Assembly (NCBI GenBank): GCA_016204425.1
Contig: JACQKR010000036.1
Location: forward strand, 1-40,579
Origin: Candidatus Levyibacteriota bacterium
GTDB lineage: Bacteria > Patescibacteriota > Microgenomatia > Levybacterales > UBA12049
Direction: 5' to 3'
DNA: 40,579 bases
Position 1 is the stretch's first letter. Each line of letters begins with the position of its first letter. Below the pieces are notes generated by a model. It saw only the letters and a list, made by a program, of their open reading frames with translations, was not told the DNA's origin and did not search any database. This document shows positions 6,578 to 14,675 of the stretch, one piece after another. A program made the translations under genes and the position numbers.

Positions 6578-8350
6578 ATGGTTGATTTGCAGTGGTTGAT
6601 CGGTGGTGAGGCGGGGTATGGAATCATGACGGTTGGGCTCATGATGTCAAAGATTTTTACCCGTCTTGGTCTTCATGTTTTTGATTACGTTGAATACCCA
6701 TCTCTCATTCGTGGAGGACATAATGCATATTATGTAAGGGGGAGTGATGTCGAGATGACTTCTCAGAAGCGGCCCGTTGACATTCTCGTCGCACTTAATC
6801 TTGAAACGATCACCCTTCACAAAACAGAGCTCTCTCCCAATGCTGTTGTGATATTCGATCCAAATATCGTTCAAGTGAAAGCAGAAGATTTTTCTCCCAC
6901 TGTAAAGCTTTATCCTGTACCATTTCTTGAGTTGACAAAGAAACTTGGTGCAGATCGGCTCATGATCAATACGGTTGCCGTCGGCGCTTCATTGGCACTC
7001 TTCTCATCAGATTTCTCAATTCTTGAGAAGATTATGAATGATATTTTTGGCAGGAAAGGTGAACAGGTCGTCGGTGAAAATGTGAACACGTCAAAAGCGG
7101 GTTTTGACCATGTTGTCGGGCAGTATGGGAAGACACTCGTTGCAAATATAGCAAAAACAGAACAAAAGAATCTTCTCATTGGCGGAGCAGAGGCAATAGC
7201 ACTCGGGAGTATTAAGGCTGGATTGAAGTTTGCTGCGATCTATCCGATGACACCGATCAACGGAGTTATGACAACGCTTGTCGCAAATGCACTGACATAC
7301 AATATTGTTGTCAAAGAGCCTGAGGACGAGATAGCTGGAATCAATATGGCGCTTGGAGCCGCATATGCTGGCGTTCGGTCCATGGCCGCAACTTCAGGCG
7401 GAGGCTTTTCGCTCATGGTTGAAGGGTTGGGTCTTGCAGCACAAACAGAAGTGCCAATCGTTATTATTATGGGAATGCGTCCCGGACCGGCGACCGGCAT
7501 GCCGACCTGGACAGAACAAGGAGACTTGCGATTTGTGCTTCATGCACACCAAGGAGATTTTCCACGAATCATAGTCGCGCCGGGGGATCCGACAGAAGCT
7601 TTCTATCACACCATGCATGCATTTAATCTGGCTGAGAAATATCATTTGCCGGTTATCGTTCTTGTTGATAAATACCTCAACGAGGGACACGTTACGGTTG
7701 AATCGAAGATACTGAGGGAGATGAGTGATACATTTGTTTTGCAACGTGGCAAACTTTTAACTGATGCGGAAGTCGCAGCACAAACTGACTACAAGCGATA
7801 TTTGCTGACAACGGACGGCATTTCTCCCCGGAGTTTGCCGGGACAGAAAGGCGGGATAAGCCTTACCGGGTCAGATGAGCACGATGAGCGTGGGCTTTAC
7901 AATGAAGAGGCTGAGGTGCGCCAAGCAATGATGGATAAGCGCTTTAAGAAAATGGAAACGGCTCTTTCTGATTTTCCAAAGCCTGAACTATATAGCAGTG
8001 AATCCGAGAATCTCGCGACATTGCAGCAGGCACCACTGACACTTGTGTCATTCGGATCAACCAAGATGCCGATTCTTGAGGCGATGCGCTGGCTTAAGCG
8101 GGATGGAATCCACGTTAATTTTGTCAAAGTGTCATACTTGAATCCATTCCCGACTGAGCCATTAGCCATCCTTCTGAAGCAAGCGAAGAAAACATTGATA
8201 ATAGAAAATAATCATGAAGGACAGTTTGAAGGACTGATCCGTGAACGGACAGGTCTCGTAATGAATGAGCATTTGCGAAAATATGACGGACGGCCGTTCT
8301 ATCCCGAAGAGATTGTCGATCACGTAAAAGCTCTTTTAGCAAAAAGCTAA
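6578..8350 (+). CDS. korA: 2-oxoacid:ferredoxin oxidoreductase, fused gamma-alpha subunit
   Basis: This large subunit of a 2-oxoacid:ferredoxin oxidoreductase (590 residues) oxidatively decarboxylates a 2-oxoacid to acyl-CoA with reduction of ferredoxin. Residues about 1-190 are the gamma domain (GGEAGYGIMTVG, then EYPSLIRGGHNAYYVR). The rest is the alpha domain, with IYPMTPINGVM, EPEDEIAGINMALGAAYAG, TSGGGFSLMVEGLG and RPGPATGMPTWTEQGDLRF. The fused gamma-alpha order is typical of KorA-type enzymes, and the substrate cannot be fixed from sequence. The ATG at 6578 is preferred over an in-frame ATG at 6542 because the promoter -10 lies between them. korB follows after a methyltransferase gene. 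Confidence 0.92.
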   Translation: MVDLQWLIGGEAGYGIMTVGLMMSKIFTRLGLHVFDYVEYPSLIRGGHNAYYVRGSDVEMTSQKRPVDILVALNLETITLHKTELSPNAVVIFDPNIVQVKAEDFSPTVKLYPVPFLELTKKLGADRLMINTVAVGASLALFSSDFSILEKIMNDIFGRKGEQVVGENVNTSKAGFDHVVGQYGKTLVANIAKTEQKNLLIGGAEAIALGSIKAGLKFAAIYPMTPINGVMTTLVANALTYNIVVKEPEDEIAGINMALGAAYAGVRSMAATSGGGFSLMVEGLGLAAQTEVPIVIIMGMRPGPATGMPTWTEQGDLRFVLHAHQGDFPRIIVAPGDPTEAFYHTMHAFNLAEKYHLPVIVLVDKYLNEGHVTVESKILREMSDTFVLQRGKLLTDAEVAAQTDYKRYLLTTDGISPRSLPGQKGGISLTGSDEHDERGLYNEEAEVRQAMMDKRFKKMETALSDFPKPELYSSESENLATLQQAPLTLVSFGSTKMPILEAMRWLKRDGIHVNFVKVSYLNPFPTEPLAILLKQAKKTLIIENNHEGQFEGLIRERTGLVMNEHLRKYDGRPFYPEEIVDHVKALLAKS

Positions 8351-8377
8351 CGTGGCAGGAAAGGTGAAATCATTTAT

Positions 8378-9001
8378 ATGACTGCAGTACAAGATTATAA
8401 AGAGATTACAAAACAGAGCTATGATGAACATGCAGAGGAGTTTGCATCTTTTGCGGCAGCATTTCGCGGGAAGTTAAAACAGTGGATAGCATCATTTGCA
8501 GATCAGCTGAAAGCAAATGATCAAGTGCTTGATGTCGGATGCGGGGCAGGAAGAGACGCACATTATTTTATCGAGCATGGTTTGCATGTGACCGGGATTG
8601 ATAACTCAGAGAAACTTATCGACCTCGCAAAAATAAAAGTACCGGACGGAGCATTTTTTGTTATGGATTTTGAGGAGTTACCTTTGCCAAAAGAGAGCTT
8701 TGAAGGGGTGTGGGCGAGCGCGAGTCTTGTCCATGTTCCAAGAGAAAACTTGCTGCCTATATTGAAGAGAATTCATGCACTGCTCAAGCCGGGTGGTGTG
8801 TTTTTCTCAAGCTGGCGTGTTGGAAAAGGTGAGAAATTCACTGTTGAGAAAAGAGGGAATGCAGAATTGAAGCGATATTACACATACTATGACCCTGAGG
8901 AACTTATCGATTTGATGAAAAAGGCAGATTTTATAGAAGTAACACATGAGTTGGATGAGATAGAAACAGGTATGTGGGTTGGGGTATTCGCTCATAAATA
9001 A
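8378..9001 (+). CDS. Class I SAM-dependent methyltransferase
   Basis: This 207-residue Rossmann methyltransferase has motif I VLDVGCGAGRDAHYF (about 49-63), an acidic motif II region VTGIDNSEKLIDLAK and the post-II segment FVMDFEELPLPKESFEGVWA. The substrate cannot be told; it resembles the ubiquinone/tellurite-type small methyltransferases. It is wedged between the two subunit genes of the oxidoreductase and ends 1 nt before korB begins, so it is co-transcribed with them. No functional connection with the oxidoreductase is established. Confidence 0.88.
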   Translation: MTAVQDYKEITKQSYDEHAEEFASFAAAFRGKLKQWIASFADQLKANDQVLDVGCGAGRDAHYFIEHGLHVTGIDNSEKLIDLAKIKVPDGAFFVMDFEELPLPKESFEGVWASASLVHVPRENLLPILKRIHALLKPGGVFFSSWRVGKGEKFTVEKRGNAELKRYYTYYDPEELIDLMKKADFIEVTHELDEIETGMWVGVFAHK

Positions 9002-9002
9002 T

Positions 9003-10991
9003 ATGCCGACGACAGTAAAAGATTTAGAAATAACATACGATAAGCCAAACTGGTGTCCGGGGTGTGTCGTACCGGAGACATTTATTCAAACGAATCCCTC
9101 TTCGCGAGTCGTGACGAAGATTAAGGAAAGTGACCGCGTTATTGGAAGTGACGGGATGCCACATGAAGTGACCAAGGTCATGGAGCATGTCCATGAGGGG
9201 GTTTTGTATAAACTCGTTTCTAAGTATTTCGGTGAAACGTCACTTACCCCAGAGCATCCTATACTTGCAGTCCGCAGGAAACATAAGAAGCTACACAATA
9301 AAGAATGGAAATCAGAATGGATCGAAGCTGGAGAGCTCAAAACCGGTGACTACCTTCTGTATCCTGTTCTTAAAGAGGTAAGGGATCTCTCTTCAGTAGC
9401 GCTCCTATACGACAAAAAAACCAAGGATACGAGAAGCCGGGATTTACCCAAAGAAGTTCGATTGGACAAGGCGTTTTTGCGACTTGCTGGATATTATATC
9501 GCAGAAGGATATGTGCATAGACGGTCGATTAATTTTACCTTTCACGTAAAAGAAGAGGATTTTGCAGATGATGTCATAACAGTGATGCAAGATCTTTTTA
9601 GTCTCTCGTCAATAAAGCGATATCGCAAAGGGAAAAAGACGATTGATCTTTCGTTTAATTCGTCATATCTATCAGAAATATTTGAAACATGGTTTGGGAA
9701 AGGAGCTGAACAGAAAAAAATTCCAGATTTCCTCATGTATCTCTCAAAAGAGAGGCAGACAGAGCTTCTTAAAGGAATGTGGAGGGGAGATGGATGGGTA
9801 AGTCAAAAAACGCACAGAGCTAATTACAAAACGATCTCAAAAGTGCTTTGCGAGCAAGTAAAAATGCTTCTTCTTCGTCAGGGAATTTTACCAACGATTA
9901 CTGTTAACAAAGCATATAGTATCCACAAAGTTTCTTATTCCATTCAAGTCATCGATCCACACGATTTTTCTCTTTTACAAACCTTTCTTAATGGTAATTC
10001 AGACAAGGTGACAGATCGTTCAAGAAGCTTGATCACAAAGGATTTTGCATTCTTGCCGATTAAGAAAATTGAGACGAAGCCATACAGGGGACCTGTGCAC
10101 AATTTTGAGGTAGATACAGAAAATGCATATGTGACTGAAAACGCAATTTTGCACAACTGCGGAGACTTTGGTATTTGGGTATCGCTGAAGAATGCGATCG
10201 TTCAGCTTGAGCTTAATCCGTGGGAAGTTGTTCTCGTCTCAGGGATAGGCTGTTCGAGCAAGTTGCCATACTGGGTCAAGACATATGGTTTTAACGGCCT
10301 ACACGGCCGTCCAATGCCCGTTGCAGAAGGAATACGGCTTGCTAATCATGGACTGAAGGTTATCGTCATTGGAGGCGATGGTGATCAGTATGGTGAAGGG
10401 GGTAATCATCTGATGCATGCGGCACGACGCAATGTCGATTTGACACTTCTGATTCATAACAATCAGATTTATGGATTGACAACGGGGCAGTACTCACCGA
10501 CAACGAGTATCGGGGATAAGAACAAGGCGACACCCGTACCGGTCACTGAAGCGCCGGTGAATCCCATGTCTCTTGGCCTTGCAGCCGGTGCTACGTTTGT
10601 CGCACGGGGTTTTTCAGGCGACAATAAGCAGGAAACCCAGCTCTTAGTGGAAGCGGTAAAACACAAGGGATTTGCCATGGTCGATACAATGCAGCCATGT
10701 GTCACATTCAATCACCACAATACTTTCTCATGGTTCTATGAAAGAGTCTATAAGCTTGAGGAAGCAGGACATGATCCGAAAGACAAGATTCAGGCATTTG
10801 CCAGAGCCGAAGAATGGCCTTTGCGCCGAGCGCTGAAAGAGGGGGAAAAAGAAAAAGTCGCAACCGGGATTTTCTATCGTGAAGAGCGGCCAACCTGGGA
10901 AGACGGCATGCCGCAGATTGCTACGTCCCCGCTTGTCAGACAGCCAATCGACAAAGTCGACATCAATCCCCTCTTTGATGAGTTGATGTAG
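9003..10991 (+). CDS. korB: 2-oxoacid:ferredoxin oxidoreductase beta subunit with intein
   Basis: The precursor is 662 residues. The beta subunit binds thiamine diphosphate and a [4Fe-4S] cluster. The extein parts are residues 1-20 and 386-662 (297 in total, normal for KorB). Joined, they restore the family motif WCPGCGDFGIW. TPP/Mg binding is seen in GGDGDQYGEGGNH and NNQIYGLTTGQYSPT. Cluster cysteines are the two of WCPGC, the one in GIGCSSK and the one in MQPCVTF. I start at 9003 because it is adjacent to the upstream stop; an alternative at 8979 overlaps the methyltransferase. The enzyme cannot be functional until the intein is removed, because the insertion separates two cluster ligands. 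Confidence 0.93.
   Translation: MPTTVKDLEITYDKPNWCPGCVVPETFIQTNPSSRVVTKIKESDRVIGSDGMPHEVTKVMEHVHEGVLYKLVSKYFGETSLTPEHPILAVRRKHKKLHNKEWKSEWIEAGELKTGDYLLYPVLKEVRDLSSVALLYDKKTKDTRSRDLPKEVRLDKAFLRLAGYYIAEGYVHRRSINFTFHVKEEDFADDVITVMQDLFSLSSIKRYRKGKKTIDLSFNSSYLSEIFETWFGKGAEQKKIPDFLMYLSKERQTELLKGMWRGDGWVSQKTHRANYKTISKVLCEQVKMLLLRQGILPTITVNKAYSIHKVSYSIQVIDPHDFSLLQTFLNGNSDKVTDRSRSLITKDFAFLPIKKIETKPYRGPVHNFEVDTENAYVTENAILHNCGDFGIWVSLKNAIVQLELNPWEVVLVSGIGCSSKLPYWVKTYGFNGLHGRPMPVAEGIRLANHGLKVIVIGGDGDQYGEGGNHLMHAARRNVDLTLLIHNNQIYGLTTGQYSPTTSIGDKNKATPVPVTEAPVNPMSLGLAAGATFVARGFSGDNKQETQLLVEAVKHKGFAMVDTMQPCVTFNHHNTFSWFYERVYKLEEAGHDPKDKIQAFARAEEWPLRRALKEGEKEKVATGIFYREERPTWEDGMPQIATSPLVRQPIDKVDINPLFDELM
9063..10157 (+). 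other. Intein with LAGLIDADG homing endonuclease in KorB
   Basis: The insert of 365 residues starts with Cys1 (CVVPETFIQTN) and ends with the His-Asn pair of NAILHN, followed by the extein Cys+1 of CGDFG, as class 1 inteins require. Block B is seen in SLTPEHPILAV with the TxxH motif. Block F/G is PVHNFEVDTENAYVTENAILHN. The middle has two dodecapeptide-like helices, RLAGYYIAEGYV and LLKGMWRGDGWV, each with an acidic residue near the end, as in an active LAGLIDADG endonuclease. All splicing residues appear intact. The site lies between the Gly and second Cys of WCPG/CGDFG. Confidence 0.93.
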
Positions 10992-10995
10992 TAAA

Positions 10996-11628
10996 TTATT
11001 TCTTCTGATCAGGGCAAAGGTCTCCGAGAGGGCACCCTTCACAGGTATGGGGGCGGGCGGTGCATATATCACGGCCGTGAAGAATGAGCATGTGAGAGAA
11101 ATCGATCCAGTGCTCTTTCGGAACAATCTTCATCAAATCCTGCTCTATTTTCTCAGGGTCTTTTTTATCTGTTAATCCTAGTTTGGTAGACAACCGCATG
11201 ACATGGGTATCGACGACGATCCCTTCTGCTTTGTGGTACGCATTCCCCAAAACAACATTTGCTGTTTTTCGTGCAACACCCGGAAGCGCATCAAGCTCCT
11301 CCATATTGTCCGGCACTTTCCCTTTATATTTCTCTGCAATAATTGCTGCTGCGGCTTGTATGTTTTTCGCTTTATTATTGTGAAAATTTACTTTTTTAAT
11401 CATATTGTCGATATCTTCTACTGATGCATCTGTATAGTCTTTGGCTGTTTTGTATTTTTTAAATAGCTCAGGGGTGATGAGATTGACCAGCTTATCAGTT
11501 GCTTGAGCCGAGAGAATCGTCGCAACGAGTAGCTCGAGTGGAGTTGTGAAGTTTAAAGCGGTTTTTGGATTTGGGTACACTTTCGAAAGGCGTTTAATAA
11601 TGAGTTGTACTTTTTGTTCTCTTGTCAT
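10996..11628 (-). CDS. nth: Endonuclease III (base-excision repair)
   Basis: This 210-residue HhH-GPD DNA glycosylase/AP lyase acts on oxidised pyrimidines. The helix-hairpin-helix is LDALPGVARKTANVVLGNA with catalytic K121; the catalytic aspartate is D140 in VVDTHVMRLSTKLGL. The [4Fe-4S] ligands C189, C196, C199 and C205 show the C-X6-C-X2-C-X5-C spacing. The usual LPGVGRKTA has Ala for Gly here. A longer frame to 11685 would be encoded by a dispersed repeat, so I start at 11628, where a TATAAT box (11636-11641) places the transcript start 1 nt before the ATG. Convergent with korB, with 4 nt between stops. Confidence 0.95.
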   Translation of the reverse strand: MTREQKVQLIIKRLSKVYPNPKTALNFTTPLELLVATILSAQATDKLVNLITPELFKKYKTAKDYTDASVEDIDNMIKKVNFHNNKAKNIQAAAAIIAEKYKGKVPDNMEELDALPGVARKTANVVLGNAYHKAEGIVVDTHVMRLSTKLGLTDKKDPEKIEQDLMKIVPKEHWIDFSHMLILHGRDICTARPHTCEGCPLGDLCPDQKK

Positions 11629-11653
11629 AGCAAGTATTATACAGCTTTTTATA

Positions 11654-11724
11654 TTGTCATTGCGAACGAAGTGAAGCAATCTCAAGATGGGGTTGCTTCG
11701 TCATTTCATTCCTCGCAATGACAA
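11654..11724. repeat. Dispersed TTGTCATTGCGA inverted-repeat element
   Basis: The ends TTGTCATTGCGA (11654-11665) and TCGCAATGACAA (11713-11724) are perfect inverted repeats; an inner GAAGCAATC/GGTTGCTTC pair adds a second stem. A related copy is inserted in frame inside cca at 24024-24101. Confidence 0.8.
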
Positions 11725-11737
11725 AAGATGATCAAAC

Positions 11738-11766
11738 AAAAATCCCTCGCAGAGCGAGGGATTTTT
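11738..11766. terminator. Rho-independent terminator, both directions
   Basis: A perfect 13-bp stem AAAAATCCCTCGC/GCGAGGGATTTTT with loop AGA has T-runs on either strand. It lies downstream of the minus-strand DUF5679 gene and isolates it from nth. Confidence 0.85.
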
Positions 11767-11813
11767 ATTGTGTTTCTTGAGAATTCATTGATGAACGCTC
11801 AAGAAGAAAACTG

Positions 11814-11846
11814 TCCTCCTTCTCGCCAGCTGGCGGATTCGGAGGA
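11814..11846. repeat. CGCCAGCTGGCG palindrome with TCCTCC/GGAGGA arms
   Basis: A 12-bp perfect palindrome at 11824-11835 is flanked by TCCTCC (11814-11819) and GGAGGA (11841-11846). It forms a nested hairpin just downstream of the DUF5679 stop codon. It looks like one more dispersed palindromic element of this genome. Confidence 0.55.
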
Positions 11847-11856
11847 TCTTCGACGT

Positions 11857-12000
11857 TTAAGCTTTTCCAATTTTGTACATACCTGTTCCACAAACTGGAC
11901 ATTTTCCTTTCATTGCTGGCTTACCGTTCTTCATTGTGACAGGTTGTGCATTTGGATCATCTCTTTTTGCTCGACATTTTACGCAATACATTTCGGCCAT
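11857..12000 (-). CDS. DUF5679-type zinc-ribbon protein
   Basis: This 47-residue protein begins MAEMYCVKCRAKRDDPNA, continues VTMKNGKPAMKGKCPVCGTG and ends MYKIGKA. The pair of CxxC knuckles (YCVKC and KCPVC) and the order YCVKCR...MKNGKPA...CPVCG match the DUF5679 family, a small zinc ribbon widespread in CPR and Chloroflexi. The ATG has a GGGGGGTG ribosome site about 8 nt upstream, and a strong terminator follows downstream. Function is unknown; the family is often annotated only as a domain of unknown function. Confidence 0.88.
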   Translation of the reverse strand: MAEMYCVKCRAKRDDPNAQPVTMKNGKPAMKGKCPVCGTGMYKIGKA

Positions 12001-12065
12001 GGTTTTCACCCCCCTTCATAATAGAATTATTTGCATATCGATTATTTGCCATGGAAAGATGGTAT

Positions 12066-12347
12066 TTACCACAATTTCAATGAAAAAAGTACCAATTCAG
12101 CAATAATGATTGCACTTGTAAGGAGAGTGGTTTTTAGCAAATCTGTTTTTACGTATGAGTAGTCAATTGCCGCAACGCTCGTTTTTGTCTGCAAGGGAGA
12201 AGGAGAAGCCGAAGAGAAAGAGTATGATATTCCACGAGGCGGTTCTTGTGTCGGTTGAGAAGCAGTGATTGTTCTGCCTTCGACAAAACTTGTATGTCGA
12301 AGGTCGGCTAACTTTTTCTCTTTTCGAGTTTTTCTATTCTTAGCCAT
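12066..12347 (-). CDS. Small single-pass membrane protein
   Basis: This 93-residue protein has a very basic N-terminus (MAKNRKTRKEKK), a Ser/Pro/Thr-rich middle and one C-terminal hydrophobic helix (about 70-91). The likely topology is N-inside with a tail anchor. I recognise no family. It is transcribed divergently from the DUF4446 gene; the two promoters share interlocked -35 boxes, so the two may be regulated inversely. Confidence 0.65.
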   Translation of the reverse strand: MAKNRKTRKEKKLADLRHTSFVEGRTITASQPTQEPPRGISYSFSSASPSPLQTKTSVAAIDYSYVKTDLLKTTLLTSAIIIAELVLFSLKLW

Positions 12348-12358
12348 TATAGTAGCCT

Positions 12359-12398
12359 AGATTACACTATTGACACGAGGCTGTCAAGAGGCTAATAT
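12359..12398. promoter_or_regulatory. Interlocked divergent promoters
   Basis: Plus strand: TTGACA 12370-12375, 17 nt, TAATAT 12393-12398, predicted +1 at 12405 (3-nt leader). Minus strand: TTGACA at 12387-12382, 17 nt, TAATCT at 12364-12359, predicted +1 at 12352 (5-nt leader). The two -35 boxes form the inverted repeat TTGACA-CGAGGC-TGTCAA, each lying in the other's spacer. Confidence 0.75.
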
Positions 12399-12407
12399 GC
12401 TTACAGT

Positions 12408-12878
12408 ATGCTGTCTACTGTAGGGCTGATTGCCATTTTGCTTATTGTTGCTTGGCTCTCGGCACTATCCTATCTGTTTTGGAAGCTGCATACAAAGTAC
12501 CTCATTTTTGAAGAGAATGGTGAACAGAAAAGCCTCCCATCCCTTCTTGAAGCCCTAACAAAAGAGCTATCACTTTCAAAAAAACATATTGCAGAACTAT
12601 CCAAACGGTGTGATAAAATAGAGGAAGAGGGAAAGTTTCATATCCAGAAAATCGGTCTTCTCAGGTTTAATCCCTTTAAAGATACGGGTGGAGACCAGAG
12701 TTTTATCGTCGCACTCATTGATGCGAATGATACGGGAATTGTTATTTCTGGATTATATTCTCGATCTGGGACAAGATGGTATGCTAAGAAGATAGTTGCA
12801 GGGAAGGGATCAGATCATGAACTTTCAGACGAAGAGAAAAAAGCCCTCAAATTAGCAACTCATATCGGAAACGAATAA
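12408..12878 (+). CDS. DUF4446 family membrane-anchored protein
   Basis: This 156-residue protein has an N-terminal transmembrane helix (about 4-25), a helical coiled-coil-like stretch (about 40-75) and a C-terminal domain with IQKIGLLRFNPFKDTGGDQSF and SGLYSRSGTRWYAK, the hallmarks of DUF4446. Members are widespread in Firmicutes and CPR; the function is unknown. It is the first gene of a run with the DUF3048 lipoprotein-like gene (6 nt downstream), so it is probably cell-envelope related. Expressed from the nearly leaderless promoter at 12370-12398. Confidence 0.87.
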   Translation: MLSTVGLIAILLIVAWLSALSYLFWKLHTKYLIFEENGEQKSLPSLLEALTKELSLSKKHIAELSKRCDKIEEEGKFHIQKIGLLRFNPFKDTGGDQSFIVALIDANDTGIVISGLYSRSGTRWYAKKIVAGKGSDHELSDEEKKALKLATHIGNE

Positions 12879-12884
12879 TCTTAC

Positions 12885-14063
12885 ATGAAAAGCAAACTTG
12901 TTACAACAATAGTTCTGTCATTAATTGTCTATGTCATTTCGGCTGTCACATCATATAAGCTTTTTGTGAATAGTGCTGTTATCGATTCGCTTACTCCCGT
13001 CACCCCTGTCGATGAAGCAAAAAAAGGGAACGATTTTGATGCACTAACTTTTGATGAGTCCTTACCAAAAACACAGGAATGCCCGCTCAATGGCGCAAAG
13101 TATTCAAAGCAGCAAAAACAATGGTGGGAGAAGCATAGGCCGCTTGGCGTTATGATCGAGAATCATGAAGATTCACGACCGCAGTCAGGGATTTCATTTG
13201 CCGATGTGATCTATGAAGCTGTGGCAGAAGGTGGTATTACCCGGTTTTTAGCAATATTTTATTGTCAGGACGCAGGAATTATCGGACCGGTCCGATCTGC
13301 ACGAACGTATTTTCTTGATTGGGTTTCAGAATATGGTGATTACCCGCTGTACGCGCATGTCGGCGGAGCAAATACTCCCGGTCCGGCAAACGCACTTGGC
13401 CAGATTGGTGACTATGGATGGAGTGTCTACAATGATATGAATCAGTTTTCCATAGGTTTTCCTACATTCAGGAGGGATGAGAGTAGGCTTGGGAGACAAG
13501 TTGCGACAGAGCACACGATGTACTCCACGACATCAAAGCTATGGAAAGTTGCAGAGTCTCGAAAATTGACCAATGTCGATGAAGATAAGAATACATGGGA
13601 TGAATCATTTGTGCCATATGATTTCAAAGAAGATGCGAAGACCGATGAGAGGGCAAGCGCACAGACGGTGCATCTTGAAATGTGGGAAAAATACAAGCAA
13701 TATGCCATTGATTGGACGTACGATAAGCAGAACAATGTTTATATGCGAAAAAATGGTGGCGCAGTATATACCGATCAAAATACGAAGAAACAGCTGAGTG
13801 CAAAAAATATTGTGGTATTATATATGCGAGAAAGTTCAGCAAATGATGGGTATGAAGGAAATGCACATCGTTTGTATCGAAACAAAGGGACAGGGAATGC
13901 AGTCATTTTCCAGGATGGAAAACAGATTAAAGCAACATGGAGAAAAGACAAGAGAGAAGCTCGAACGATTCTGACTGCAAGTGATGGGTCAAAAATCGAA
14001 TTTAATAGAGGTCTCATTTGGTTTGAAATCCTGCCCCTGGAGGGTGTCTTAGAAGTCAAATAA
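12885..14063 (+). CDS. DUF3048 (YerB-like) secreted/anchored protein
   Basis: This 392-residue protein has an N-terminal signal or anchor helix (about 5-24) and a large extracytoplasmic part. The motifs LGVMIENHEDSRPQSGIS, ADVIYEAVAEGGITRFLAIF and IGPVRSARTYFLDW mark the DUF3048 N-terminal domain. The C-terminal part, with GTGNAVIFQDGKQIKATWRK, matches the DUF3048 C-terminal domain. Bacillus YerB is the best-known member; its role is unclear. The protein probably acts at the outer face of the membrane. Its neighbour upstream is a DUF4446 protein. Confidence 0.9.
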   Translation: MKSKLVTTIVLSLIVYVISAVTSYKLFVNSAVIDSLTPVTPVDEAKKGNDFDALTFDESLPKTQECPLNGAKYSKQQKQWWEKHRPLGVMIENHEDSRPQSGISFADVIYEAVAEGGITRFLAIFYCQDAGIIGPVRSARTYFLDWVSEYGDYPLYAHVGGANTPGPANALGQIGDYGWSVYNDMNQFSIGFPTFRRDESRLGRQVATEHTMYSTTSKLWKVAESRKLTNVDEDKNTWDESFVPYDFKEDAKTDERASAQTVHLEMWEKYKQYAIDWTYDKQNNVYMRKNGGAVYTDQNTKKQLSAKNIVVLYMRESSANDGYEGNAHRLYRNKGTGNAVIFQDGKQIKATWRKDKREARTILTASDGSKIEFNRGLIWFEILPLEGVLEVK

Positions 14064-14096
14064 ACCGGCTATAAGTTATAATAAGGGGCAGGAAAT

Positions 14097-14675
14097 ATGT
14101 TATCTGATTTAATTACATCAAAATCTCGAGTCAAACTTCTCAACGTTTTTCTCGCAAATCCGTATGAGATGTACCACGTCCGGGAGTGTGTTCGAAGGAC
14201 GGGCGACGAGATTAACGCGGTACGCCGTGAGCTGCAATACCTCGAAGGAAAAGGGATTTTCATCAAAGAGAATAGGGCAAACAGAGTGTATTACTCCCTA
14301 TCCAAAAATTATCCGTTTTATTTTGACTTGCTAGAGCTTGCCTCAAAAACGATCGGTTTAGGTGCAGATTTCCTGAAAAACAGAGCCAAACTTGGAAAAA
14401 TAAAATATGCAATGTTTTCGGGGAGTTTCGTTCGTCGTATCAAGCGGTATCCGGATCAGGTCGATTTTATGGTTGTTGGGACAGTCGTCTTGCCTGAGCT
14501 TGCAGTTCTTGTCCGGAATGAAGAAGCCCGTCTTAATACTGAAATTAATTACACGGCAATGACCGAGGAAGAATTTAAATTCCGAAAGAAACGAAATGAT
14601 CCCTTCATTATAGGCATTCTCTCCGGATCTCGGGTCATGCTTCTTGGGGACGAGGAGGCAATGCTAGCGACATGA
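14097..14675 (+). CDS. Winged-helix protein with nucleotidyltransferase-like domain
   Basis: In the 192 residues, the first 75 form a winged helix (LITSKSRVKLLNVFLANP, then YHVRECVRRTGDEINAVRRELQYLEGKGIF). The rest resembles a small minimal nucleotidyltransferase fold, with MFSGSFVRR and VDFMVVG where active enzymes have GSxARG and SDxDL; the second acidic residue is not clear, so catalysis may be lost. Such fusions are common in CPR and archaea and are probably DNA-binding regulators. TATAAT at 14077-14082 is a likely -10. It overlaps secD by 4 nt (ATGA) and so is co-translated with it, which is unusual company. Confidence 0.72.
   Translation: MLSDLITSKSRVKLLNVFLANPYEMYHVRECVRRTGDEINAVRRELQYLEGKGIFIKENRANRVYYSLSKNYPFYFDLLELASKTIGLGADFLKNRAKLGKIKYAMFSGSFVRRIKRYPDQVDFMVVGTVVLPELAVLVRNEEARLNTEINYTAMTEEEFKFRKKRNDPFIIGILSGSRVMLLGDEEAMLAT

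Noticed and set aside
11728..12021. 97-codon plus-strand frame opposite the DUF5679 gene
   Set aside because: It crosses a terminator and a palindrome; the minus strand encodes a clear zinc ribbon with a ribosome site.
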